Positions 1-7,367 of a DNA stretch of 18,587 nucleotides are shown one piece after another. Positions within the stretch are counted from its first letter, which is position 1. Each line of letters begins with the position of its first letter. The stretch covers positions 15,932-34,518 of the forward strand of contig PAUH01000009.1 in assembly GCA_002712645.1 (NCBI GenBank), in the 5' to 3' direction. The stretch comes from Methanobacteriota archaeon (GTDB lineage Archaea; Thermoplasmatota; Poseidoniia; Poseidoniales; Thalassarchaeaceae). The notes below the pieces were generated by a model. That model was not told the DNA's origin, did no database searches, and worked only from the letters and a program-made list of their open reading frames with translations. Both the position numbers and the translations under genes were made by a program.

Positions 1-110
1 CGACCTCCTTCAATACGAACCTCCCAGCCCAGACCAGGCGCCTTATCTTCGAATTCTGCAAGTAATCCGCCAACATGCGATAGCGACACGACACGCCCCT
101 TCACTGTCAT
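1..110 (-). CDS. Partial gene running off the left edge; possibly Gar1-like small beta-barrel protein
   Basis: An ATG at 110 (minus strand) opens a frame that stays open to base 1, giving 36 full codons. It begins MTVKGRVVSLSHVGG and continues with a short beta-strand-like, Gly-rich stretch ending near EVRIEGG. The ATG overlaps the TGA of the upstream secreted-protein gene in an ATGA arrangement, which supports translational coupling and hence a real start. The pattern (a GRVV strand, a GLL strand, then xPxLGxxV) is reminiscent of archaeal Gar1, the H/ACA ribonucleoprotein subunit. With only 36 residues that is a guess, and any small OB- or barrel-fold protein is possible. The 3' end lies outside the window. 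Confidence 0.45.
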   Translation of the reverse strand, partial: MTVKGRVVSLSHVGGLLAEFEDKAPGLGWEVRIEGG

Positions 111-2164
111 GATGCCCTGCGGGCTCCCCTTCCATACATGAATGCAGCAGCAAGAATTCCAATCATGGACGACGATCCAGGGAATGGGAGAAGGCCCTCT
201 GCATCATTTTGATCGGTCTTGGGCGGTAGCTCTGTTCCCCTGGGCGTTTCCAACACTTCAGTTGAATTCAAGCTCCTATCAGCAGATGAACACATCCCAG
301 AGGCATCGCAGATACGTACTGTGACGGTATGCTCCCCAGGATCAAAGAGTGCGAAGTCGATGGGTCCCACCGACCAAGAGTTGCCCAATGCATCGACATT
401 CCCCAAAGTATTGCCATCAATCAGCATGCTGAATGACACATCCTCCCCATCTGGTTCTCCGAACATTCCATTCATGCTCCATGTGGTGCCTATCCACTCG
501 CTATCCAAGATTGAAATAATCGGAGGATCGCCAATTTTCTGGAATATCAAACCACTCCTCTCAACACGTTCATGAATCCCATCACCACTTATCTTGAACC
601 AGACATTAACAGCGCCAGGAATTAAATTCGAGGAAGGTTCACTGAATATTTGCTGTTCTCCATTCTGGAGAATGATCGCATTTTCGTAGTATACGGGCTC
701 CTCATTATTCTGGCTCAGCCCTATTTCCAACATAATCTGCCGTGGAACTCCGTCATCTGTAATCGGAAGTTGAACTCCGTGAAGTTCCATATCCACCGTC
801 TCATGGATGACTGGTAGACCCTGCGAAGAATTACTGCTCACTGTGAATCCGATCATCGCCACAAAGCTCCTCTCCACCGATTGCTGACCGGAGAGATCGA
901 CGGCTGAGCAGCTGAATTCGGATTGTCCGCTATCTTCCGAGATAGTCGCTCGTATCGACCTGTCTTCTCCAAATAGATTGGATTCCATGTCCTCGTCGTT
1001 GTAGCAATTTATGCTTAGCTTCGAAATGGCCATATCGTCGGTAAACCATCCAGCGATCTCCCTCCAATCTGCGATTACCACATTGGGATCAAAAACCTCC
1101 CCCTCAACCGCGCCGTAAACCCATAATGTACCATTTTCAGGCGCTTCTGGTGTCCATGAAGGAGGATCGTCCACAGGAGGAGCGATGGTTGTGAGGTCAA
1201 AGAATAGATCCTCTCCAGAAGGCCAATACGTGTTTGGCCGGCTCGGCTCGATTTGTAGGGTAAGGCCCCCTTGATCGTTGTAATCAGTCACCACTGAAGA
1301 AGAACCATCTCCTATGCAGGAGCCTCTAATGGGTGTAGGAGAGCCCCCGTTAAGCAAATCACGCCCCTCACATTCTTCAAACAGAGAAAGCCTCATCCCT
1401 TCTACATAAGGCGCATTTATTGTGTATGTAGCACGAGAGATATTTGAGACATTCATAGCGAGAGTCAGTGTCTCTAGAGACTGAATGTTGTGCAAATCGA
1501 CTTCTCCACTAAGATACAATTCAATTCTACATTCATCAGGCAATTCACCATCGGAGTCACAATCACGATCTGAGTTTGGAACAACTGGAACCTCATAGCA
1601 CCCCTGGCTACTTCCGAAGCTGCTACAATCCCTCACAGAGCCATGTCTCTCCGGGACCATATTCCATTCATCTATCGAAACACCATCTTCCACCCATGTA
1701 GCATTCCTCCAGTCCACGGCTGCTCCCCCACGATGGTGTTCGCCGTCTCTAACGCCCACTCGGGTCATGGTGTACTCGACGCAGTCCGCTGCAACTGATC
1801 TGACGGCTTCGCGTTCGTCAGATGATAGCCAGCCATCGCCGCCACTGGGTACTAAACCATCCAGAAGATCATCTAAGAAAGTTCTGAAATCATCGGCCAT
1901 CGTTCCATTTACCCATGCCATTGCATCGATCTGTGCAGTTCTCCAGTTGTCTGCCACAGTTACATTAAATTCTGCCCAGGTGTATGTGAATACGTCTTCA
2001 AACGAACTTTGCGAACATTGCGCTTCGAAAGTCCCCCCGCCACCAAACTGTTCCATCGAAATGTTCTGCTTTCGAAGATCTTCGGAGTGATTGAGTGGGG
2101 ATAAAGAAAGAGAGATCATCAGCACAACAATCCCGGCTGCGAGTACAATGCGTTGGTTGGGCAC
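107..2164 (-). CDS. Large secreted/cell-surface protein with N-terminal signal peptide and C-terminal membrane anchor
   Basis: A 685-residue protein starting at GTG 2164. Residues 1-25 form a signal peptide or signal anchor (RIVLAAGIVVLMISLSLSPL). Residues 41-44 are GGGG. The acidic stretch NSDRDCDSDGELPDEC (197-212) looks like a Ca2+-binding thrombospondin type 3-like loop. Many cysteines suggest extracellular disulfides. The second half is beta-rich and Ig/PKD-like; one domain ends near the sequence HTVTVRICDASGMCSS. The last 27 residues are LPFPG, a short hydrophobic helix (SSSMIGILAAAF) and a basic tail GRGARR. This is the layout of a C-terminal sorting or anchor signal, comparable in form but not in exact motif to archaeal PGF-CTERM. 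No enzyme motif is visible, so the function is unknown; attachment or matrix interaction is only a guess. It is divergent from the phnC-like gene, and its stop overlaps the next gene by 4 bp. Confidence 0.8.
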   Translation of the reverse strand: MPNQRIVLAAGIVVLMISLSLSPLNHSEDLRKQNISMEQFGGGGTFEAQCSQSSFEDVFTYTWAEFNVTVADNWRTAQIDAMAWVNGTMADDFRTFLDDLLDGLVPSGGDGWLSSDEREAVRSVAADCVEYTMTRVGVRDGEHHRGGAAVDWRNATWVEDGVSIDEWNMVPERHGSVRDCSSFGSSQGCYEVPVVPNSDRDCDSDGELPDECRIELYLSGEVDLHNIQSLETLTLAMNVSNISRATYTINAPYVEGMRLSLFEECEGRDLLNGGSPTPIRGSCIGDGSSSVVTDYNDQGGLTLQIEPSRPNTYWPSGEDLFFDLTTIAPPVDDPPSWTPEAPENGTLWVYGAVEGEVFDPNVVIADWREIAGWFTDDMAISKLSINCYNDEDMESNLFGEDRSIRATISEDSGQSEFSCSAVDLSGQQSVERSFVAMIGFTVSSNSSQGLPVIHETVDMELHGVQLPITDDGVPRQIMLEIGLSQNNEEPVYYENAIILQNGEQQIFSEPSSNLIPGAVNVWFKISGDGIHERVERSGLIFQKIGDPPIISILDSEWIGTTWSMNGMFGEPDGEDVSFSMLIDGNTLGNVDALGNSWSVGPIDFALFDPGEHTVTVRICDASGMCSSADRSLNSTEVLETPRGTELPPKTDQNDAEGLLPFPGSSSMIGILAAAFMYGRGARRAS

Positions 2165-2303
2165 GACTCATTGTACCCGCCGTAACACTTCACGTTATGT
2201 CTAATACTTCGAGAAATTATGCCGTTTCTCCAATAATATTGCCAAATCACCCTTGCAACGCAACCCACCACATCCAAATAATGGATTAGGGGCGCCTAAA
2301 ATA
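2165..2303. promoter_or_regulatory. Divergent intergenic promoter region with two short inverted repeats
   Basis: These 139 bp separate the secreted-protein gene (minus) from the phnC-like gene (plus). A TATA-like CAAATAAT at 2275-2282 lies about 25 bp before ATG 2304, which would give a leaderless phnC mRNA. A second AT-rich element, AATAATATT, is at 2232-2240. Two inverted repeats are visible: GAGAAA (2211-2216) with TTTCTC (2225-2230), and TTAGG (2286-2290) with CCTAA (2295-2299). Either could be an operator, but both are short enough to be chance. No clear TATA box for the minus-strand gene could be fixed. Confidence 0.4.
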
Positions 2304-3023
2304 ATGCCAAGCCGGTCAGAGAGCGATGTTATCGTCAAGCTTGATGGCGTAACTATTGGATATGACGAAAACAACCCCCTCGCAACTATTCCGTCTTTAT
2401 TGATAAAAAGAGGAGAGATTCTTGCTATTGCAGGGCCTTCAGGAATAGGCAAGTCAACACTACTCAAAACAATCGCAGGCCTCGTTAGCCCTCTGCGAGG
2501 AACAATAGAGGTATGTGGCGCGTCTCTTCCAAAGAGGCCCTTAAGAGGCGATTTGGGTTATATCCCTCAGAGACTTGGTTTGATCCGACATGCCAGTGTC
2601 ATGCACAACGTCCTAATCGGATCTAGAGCATCCATGTGCGCATCCACGCAGATTTTCACTTCGAAGGAAGCGAAGGAGAGCGCAAGGAATGCGATATGCG
2701 AGATGGGCCTCGAACAGAAAATGTGGGAGTCTGTAAAGCGACTTTCAGGAGGCCAGCAGAGACGAGTCGCCACAGCCAGAACATTGGCGCAAGCACCCAA
2801 GATAATACTCGCTGATGAGTTTCTCAGTGAGCTCGATGATGAGACCATGTCGCATGTTGCTGAAACTGTGGTCCGATACGCACGTGAGAATAACGCGGCG
2901 GTAATCCTCGTTGAACACGACGTGTCTCGTGCACGTGAACTGGCGGATCGACTAGTCGTGATGGACGATGGGAGGCTGAATCCATTCATCTCCTCTACAA
3001 AGACACTTGAGGTGAAGATATGA
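2304..3023 (+). CDS. phnC: Phosphonate-type ABC transporter ATP-binding protein (PhnC-like)
   Basis: An ABC ATPase of 239 residues. It would energise import through the PhnE-like permease encoded next. Visible motifs are Walker A GPSGIGKS (44-51), the Q-loop glutamine in YIPQ (about 89), signature LSGGQ (147-151), Walker B IILADE (167-172) and the H-loop in VEHD (about 205). The D-loop region reads DEFLSELDDE, where most importers have DEPxxxLD. The region around GLIRHASVMHNVLIG matches the PhnC/methionine-type helical subdomain. ATG 2304 is chosen over an upstream TTG at 2253 because the conserved domain starts at residue 9 and a TATA-like box lies about 25 bp upstream. The gene ends in an ATGA overlap with phnE. 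Substrate (phosphonate, phosphite or another oxyanion) cannot be told from sequence, and no phnD neighbour is present to help. Confidence 0.8.
   Translation: MPSRSESDVIVKLDGVTIGYDENNPLATIPSLLIKRGEILAIAGPSGIGKSTLLKTIAGLVSPLRGTIEVCGASLPKRPLRGDLGYIPQRLGLIRHASVMHNVLIGSRASMCASTQIFTSKEAKESARNAICEMGLEQKMWESVKRLSGGQQRRVATARTLAQAPKIILADEFLSELDDETMSHVAETVVRYARENNAAVILVEHDVSRARELADRLVVMDDGRLNPFISSTKTLEVKI
3009..3014 (+). promoter_or_regulatory. Ribosome binding site for the phnE-like gene
   Basis: GAGGTG lies 5 nt upstream of ATG 3020, inside the 3' end of the phnC-like gene. It is a good Shine-Dalgarno match and supports the 3020 start and translational coupling. Confidence 0.5.
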
Positions 3024-3895
3024 ACTCAAAATTAAGGATTTATCCTGGACATATTTTTGCAGCGCTCCTATTCCTCGCATTGGTCGTGATGGATAGGTCA
3101 GTAGATGATTGGGGCACACTTTCGAATGGCTTCGGGAATCTAGTCAGCTTTTTTCATGAGCAACTCTGGCCACCTGACTGGAGTGTGCTTGAACCTCGGT
3201 CATGGCCGGAGTGCACTGCCTCATCAGCTGTTGATTTCACGTGTTCAACAGCATGGATTGGCATGATAGAAACTCTTCAGATAGCCTTTGTATCAACAAT
3301 ACTTGCAATGACTATCTCCCTCCCCATGGCGCTTCTAGCCGCGAGGAATGTCGGTACATTTCGAACATCTGTCGTCATTCGCATTATCCTGGCTGCCTTC
3401 AGAAGCTTACCGTCTCTGATCTGGGCAATATTCTTTGTAATACTCATCGGACTCGGCACCGTTTCCGGGATATTTGCCATGACGATATACTCGATAGGAT
3501 ATCTGGGCAAACTTCAGTATGAGGCCATAGAAGGCATAAACAGCCTCCCTATGGAAGCCGCTGATGCAGCAGGCTTGAGCCGTTTTTAGAAGGCCATCCA
3601 TGTTGTAATCCCTGAATCCGCGAACGATTTGATTTCTCAGGCGATATTCATGTTTGAATACAATGTCAGACATGGCTCAATTATTGGAATTGTAGGTGCA
3701 GGAGGCATAGGGTATTACATCGATAGATCCTTACACTTTCTTGCCTATGACGAGGTCCTAGCATACTTGATCATAATCTTCGCAGTCGTCATCGTGATAG
3801 ATTTCATTTCAGTATACGCCCGATCTTTCTTCAACGACGACAGAACTGCTGTGAAAAGACCCTCATGGAAAGCAGTCTTAACAGGCCGTGAGTGA
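3020..3895 (+). pseudogene. phnE: Phosphonate-type ABC permease (PhnE-like) interrupted by an in-frame TAG
   Basis: A permease that would pair with the PhnC-like ATPase. Codons 1-189 (3020-3586) are followed by TAG at 3587-3589. The same frame then stays open to TGA 3895 and continues the family match without a gap (EYNVRHGS, GIVGAGGIGYYID), for about 291 residues in all, normal for PhnE. The stop falls inside the EAA coupling loop (EAADAAGLSRF-stop-KAIHVVIPE), where PhnE relatives often have Gln after SRW/SRF. A single CAG-to-TAG change is therefore the simplest explanation. An N-terminal TM (about 11-24), an extracytoplasmic loop with two cysteines (about 65 and 75) and several later TMs are visible. 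It may be a recent pseudogene, a sequencing error, or a readthrough site. TAG is an ordinary stop for other genes here, so general recoding is unlikely. Confidence 0.8.
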
Positions 3896-3903
3896 CGATG
3901 AAG

Positions 3904-4911
3904 TCACTGGATTGACTCAACCATTCTTCTCACCGACTCTTCGGCAGATATTGAACCATCAAGTAAATTGCATAAAGCATCCAGGAAGGGTGTATCCCAA
4001 TCATTCTTTTCAGCAGTCTGGGAAAACATACGCGCTGCACGAACACCCTCTGCCACCATTGTCATTTGTGCCAAGGCTTCTTCCAGGGATAATCCCCTCC
4101 CGAGCATTTCGCCAAGTGTACGATTTCTGCTCCTGGGGCTTGTTGAAGTGACGTAAAGATCCCCAATTCCAGCAGGCCCAAATGCAGTATCTGGACTTGC
4201 GCCCATCATTGAGAGAAGATATCTGCCTTCATTGAAACCGGATTGCACAAGTGCGGCTTTCAGATTATCTCCCCCGATGGATCCTCTAAGCCCATCAACT
4301 AGACCGCAGGCAAGAGCAACCGTATTCTTGTACGCCCCCCAGAGCTCTGCCCCAACAGGGTCATCGGCCGATGTGAGAATAAGCGTCTTAGTGGAAAGAC
4401 GCTGTGCTATCTTGCTTGCAACAGAATCATCATCACACGCTACAAGAGCACTTGTGATTACGCCTCTCGCAACCTCCGGCGCTATGGTAGGGCCTGTTAG
4501 GACCAAGACAGGATTCGACTTGTTAACTGTGCGAAGTCGCTGTTCAATTGCATTTGATATCATTCCATCTTCACTGGCCTCTTCGGGTGCTAGGCCTTTG
4601 GCAAGATCCAAGATCACATGCGAGGGTCTGAGGCCCGGTAGAACGAGATCAATAACTTCCAGGATAACTCCGCTTGGCAATGCAAAAACGAGAATCTCTG
4701 AACTTTCAAGAATATCCTCGTGAGCCATTGTCGCCTGGAGATTGGGAATTTCAATATCTGGCAAATATTTGTGATTTATAGATTCCATCATTAGAGACTC
4801 ATATACATCGTTCTCAATTGTCCATCCGGTAACCGTGTGCCCGTCCTCCCCCCATATCTTCGCAAGAGCCGTCCCCCAGTTCCCCATGCCAAAGATTCCT
4901 ATTCGAGCCAT
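3904..4911 (-). CDS. gpsA: NAD(P)-dependent sn-glycerol-3-phosphate dehydrogenase (bacterial type)
   Basis: A 335-residue cytoplasmic enzyme, the usual GpsA length. It interconverts dihydroxyacetone phosphate and sn-glycerol 3-phosphate. The Rossmann loop is GMGNWG (8-13). The family motifs DLAKGL (102-107), GPTIAPEV (140-147), GAYKNTVALACGLVDGL with the catalytic lysine K195, and the phosphate-binding segment SPRSRNR (258-264) are all intact, as is AEGVRAA near 287-293. ATG 4911 has a Shine-Dalgarno-like AAGGTG (plus-strand 4917-4922) 5 nt upstream. The gene converges on phnE with 8 bp between stops. Archaea normally make sn-glycerol-1-phosphate with an unrelated enzyme, so this product either feeds catabolism or lipid synthesis with bacterial stereochemistry. 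Function is certain at family level; the cellular role is inferred. Confidence 0.93.
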   Translation of the reverse strand: MARIGIFGMGNWGTALAKIWGEDGHTVTGWTIENDVYESLMMESINHKYLPDIEIPNLQATMAHEDILESSEILVFALPSGVILEVIDLVLPGLRPSHVILDLAKGLAPEEASEDGMISNAIEQRLRTVNKSNPVLVLTGPTIAPEVARGVITSALVACDDDSVASKIAQRLSTKTLILTSADDPVGAELWGAYKNTVALACGLVDGLRGSIGGDNLKAALVQSGFNEGRYLLSMMGASPDTAFGPAGIGDLYVTSTSPRSRNRTLGEMLGRGLSLEEALAQMTMVAEGVRAARMFSQTAEKNDWDTPFLDALCNLLDGSISAEESVRRMVESIQ

Positions 4912-5058
4912 AGAAACACCTTGATAGCCGTTCGCGGATGGTCTTCGTTATGACCTTGGCGGGAGTATAGCGTCGATGGACCGGTGTCTCAACCACTTAG
5001 TAGACTCTTCAGACGGAAGAAGATCCATACCACCAGAAGTAAGTCCCCCGCGGCATCG

Positions 5059-5066
5059 TAAAATAT
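5059..5066 (+). promoter_or_regulatory. TATA box for tRNA-Leu
   Basis: TAAAATAT is centred about 28 bp upstream of the first base of the tRNA, the expected spacing for an archaeal TBP/TFB promoter. The remaining upstream DNA (4912-5058) shows no other gene or clear element. The same promoter may also drive the membrane-protein gene that follows the tRNA closely. Confidence 0.6.
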
Positions 5067-5090
5067 GGCGCTCAACGGGGTGGAACCCTA

Positions 5091-5175
5091 GCAGGGGTTC
5101 CCGAGCGGTCAAAGGGGCTGGGTTTAGGTCCCAGTGCGTAGTGCTTCGCAGGTTCGAATCCTGTCCCCTGCACCA
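5091..5175 (+). tRNA. tRNA-Leu (anticodon UAG), CCA encoded
   Basis: The acceptor stem GCAGGGG (5091-5097) pairs with CCCCTGC (5165-5171), with discriminator A 5172 and genomic CCA 5173-5175. The D-arm is CCC/GGG around GAGCGGTCAAA. The anticodon stem CTGGG (5118-5122)/CCCAG (5130-5134) encloses loop TTTAGGT, anticodon TAG (5125-5127), which reads CUA and related Leu codons. A long class II variable arm (about 13 nt) fits Leu. The T-arm is GCAGG-TTCGAAT-CCTGT, closed by one G-U pair. No intron is present. Confidence 0.95.
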
Positions 5176-5190
5176 AATCAACTGGCTAAT

Positions 5191-7317
5191 TTGAGCGAAA
5201 GCCGCCAACGGTTTGATGAAGTACCTGTAGTATGGGATATCGTGGCGACCGGGGACAAGTCCTCTCGACTAGACCTGAACAAGGATGGCCAAGTGGATCT
5301 TGGCGATGTTTCCCACATCATTACTGAGGCCGAGAAAATACGGCTTGATCGTGACCTCGATTCGATAAGAGAGAGAAGATTGGGAGATACGAGATTCTTT
5401 CGTTGGGCTGTCGAGGATTACGTACTTCTTTTTGGAGTCGTTTTCGGCGGACTATTCGTGATACTCATCACAGTTGCAAGTACTGGTTTGATAGCCGGCG
5501 ATTCGGTCGCCATCGACCAGACCTTATCCAGAACCCCCTTGGACACAGGAGGGGAATGTATGGATAAACAAGGCGAGATATGGCTATCAGTCTTCGAAGA
5601 CCACCATGACCTGCGTGCACGTTCGTACAATGTCCCGGATAGCGATGTAGCAATGCGAGTTATTTACTTGGATTCGAGCAATAACTTCTCTGAAGAGCTA
5701 CAGAGTGGCCCAGGAGACCTGTCCGTAACAATCGACGGCGAGAATATCATGATTGGCGAGCAACATGTGCTTGTCTCAATTCACGAGATGCCCCCTGATT
5801 CACAAGAGGAAGATAATCTATCGAAGATCGTTGAATCTTCTCCTATAATCTTCGATCAGGAATTTCGAATTGAAGTGGAGCACAAGAGTCGTGGAGGACT
5901 ATTCTCCAGTGGAGAGGTAATTGACATCGATGTAGAAGAGACTGGCCCACGAGCATGTATGACGCTCAAGAATCTCGGGGAATGGGGTTGGTTACTGATG
6001 GCCGCCGAATGGGCTGGGGGGAGAGAAACTGCCATGTTAACCGGAGGAAGTGGCGGAGTGCCCGCTTGGTGGATGGCCTTTGTCTCATTAGGAATGTCCA
6101 TCGTTTTCCTCTACATACAGTATCCCCTGATGCACAAAATGTATCATCGTGAAGGTGAAGAGACTCTGGATGCAAATCAGATTGAGCGGCTGATCGTCAG
6201 AATTCTCGAGCATTCTCAAGACGAGGCCTCAATTGAGATTGATTTTGAACGTCTCCGTATGCAAGAGCGCCCTATATCGATCGATGTCTTCGTCCCGTAC
6301 ACATCGAAAAGTCAGAGCATCATGACCCTAACAGAAGTTCGCTCAATCTTGATGCGAGATTTGTTGTCCGAATTCGCCATATTCGGTGAAATGCGGCCAT
6401 TGCAACTACGTGTTCAATCCACCGCCGAAATCAAGCCAGAAGAATCGATAGTCATGGATTCGAGCCTGTCTCTGGAAGGATTCGACCCATCGGTAATAGA
6501 TGCCGACTACAGGCCATTCTTTGATTCCATTTCCATAGTCGGTATGATTGAAGATTCTGCGAGACCGGTAATATCCGAGTTACTAGATCAGTATGACTTG
6601 GCAGATGAAGGCACACTTGTATCTGCAGACAATCAGGCCGTTTATGTGAGGATGATTTACAGGCCCTTGATGAGATTCAGTTACTTCTTCTTCCCAAGGA
6701 ACTTCATCGAAATCGAGGAGAGCCTTTCTGAGCGCCTAGAGCATAATCTCGCCGATCTCTTGAATGGAAGGAAGGTGATAGTCAGCGCCAGGAACCTAAG
6801 GCGAACTCTTGCAGACCAAGCAGTCGCCGGACGTGTGGAGCAAGGCGGGTCGAATTTCTCTGGAGAAGCACTTGTTGCCAAACAGCCCGGAATAACGGGG
6901 ACGTTGCTTCAGACTGTTGGGGGCGATATTCTTTCCAGTGTCGAATATGTGGCGCAACGTAATCGGAAACGGATAGATAGGTATGGTTTCTGGGGCCTGA
7001 TAGTATTCGTCTGGATCCCTTTCATGGCAAGTGGGGTATTAGTCGGCGCGATGCTGGGACTTGTCGCGAGAATGAAATTTGAGCGGGTGCTCTTTGCATG
7101 CACCTTAGGAGGGACTGCAGCATCCATCACGTGGGCGTACACAGCAAGAGGAATAATCGAATTCATGGAACGGTATCAGGCAGAAGTTCTAATCCCTTTT
7201 CTGATAGGGCTGGTCTTCCTATTCACGTTCTTCCATCTGAGGAGAAATAAAAGACGTAGGAGAGAAGAACTCTTCAGGGAATCTATGGCATTTTTCAACC
7301 GAGTATCTCTGAATTAG
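5191..7317 (+). CDS. Membrane protein with EF-hand-like N-terminus and C-terminal small-multidrug-export-like domain
   Basis: A protein of about 708 residues from TTG 5191; GTG 5242 is an alternative start, and neither has a good Shine-Dalgarno. Residues 28-39 (DLNKDGQVDLGD) form a Ca2+-binding EF-hand/dockerin-type loop. TM1 spans about 76-98 and is followed by an extracytoplasmic domain of about 190 residues. TM2 is about 291-312. A soluble region of about 285 residues comes next, then GFWGLIVFVWIPFMASGVLVG and further hydrophobic segments to about 681. This last part, with its conserved YGxxGL...IP...GxxxGA pattern, resembles the putative small multidrug export family (Pfam Sm_multidrug_ex). 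The tail is very basic (RRNKRRRREE). The open frame extends upstream into the tRNA, but that part is a translation artefact. It precedes an ABC exporter pair and may be co-transcribed with the tRNA. Overall function is unknown. Confidence 0.75.
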   Translation: MSESRQRFDEVPVVWDIVATGDKSSRLDLNKDGQVDLGDVSHIITEAEKIRLDRDLDSIRERRLGDTRFFRWAVEDYVLLFGVVFGGLFVILITVASTGLIAGDSVAIDQTLSRTPLDTGGECMDKQGEIWLSVFEDHHDLRARSYNVPDSDVAMRVIYLDSSNNFSEELQSGPGDLSVTIDGENIMIGEQHVLVSIHEMPPDSQEEDNLSKIVESSPIIFDQEFRIEVEHKSRGGLFSSGEVIDIDVEETGPRACMTLKNLGEWGWLLMAAEWAGGRETAMLTGGSGGVPAWWMAFVSLGMSIVFLYIQYPLMHKMYHREGEETLDANQIERLIVRILEHSQDEASIEIDFERLRMQERPISIDVFVPYTSKSQSIMTLTEVRSILMRDLLSEFAIFGEMRPLQLRVQSTAEIKPEESIVMDSSLSLEGFDPSVIDADYRPFFDSISIVGMIEDSARPVISELLDQYDLADEGTLVSADNQAVYVRMIYRPLMRFSYFFFPRNFIEIEESLSERLEHNLADLLNGRKVIVSARNLRRTLADQAVAGRVEQGGSNFSGEALVAKQPGITGTLLQTVGGDILSSVEYVAQRNRKRIDRYGFWGLIVFVWIPFMASGVLVGAMLGLVARMKFERVLFACTLGGTAASITWAYTARGIIEFMERYQAEVLIPFLIGLVFLFTFFHLRRNKRRRREELFRESMAFFNRVSLN

Positions 7318-7333
7318 TCGCCTGCTGTATACG

Positions 7334-7343
7334 AAAATAAATT
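7334..7343 (+). promoter_or_regulatory. TATA-like promoter of the LolD/MacB-like ABC operon
   Basis: AAAATAAATT is centred about 29 bp upstream of ATG 7368 in the 50-bp gap after the preceding stop. The distance suggests transcription starts at or within a few bases of the ATG (leaderless mRNA), which also supports ATG 7368 over TTG 7362. Confidence 0.45.
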
Positions 7344-7367
7344 AGCACTCCATGACTCCCTTTGGGT

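Noticed and set aside
3587..3589. TAG decoded as pyrrolysine or another amino acid
   Set aside because: TAG ends three other genes in this window at their natural lengths, and no Pyl machinery is visible. The site is better explained as a CAG-to-TAG change.
4232..4723. Plus-strand 163-residue open frame
   Set aside because: It is antisense to gpsA, whose motifs are all intact. The composition is Ser/Arg/Pro-rich, as in shadow frames.
5134..5190. Upstream extension of the 727-codon frame from GTG 5134
   Set aside because: The GTG and the first residues lie inside the tRNA-Leu gene, so the true start must be downstream (5191 or 5242).
4948..5208. Minus-strand 86-residue open frame with CRGQDSNLR-like sequence
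   Set aside because: It runs antisense through the tRNA-Leu gene. This peptide pattern is a well-known artefact of translating tRNA complements.
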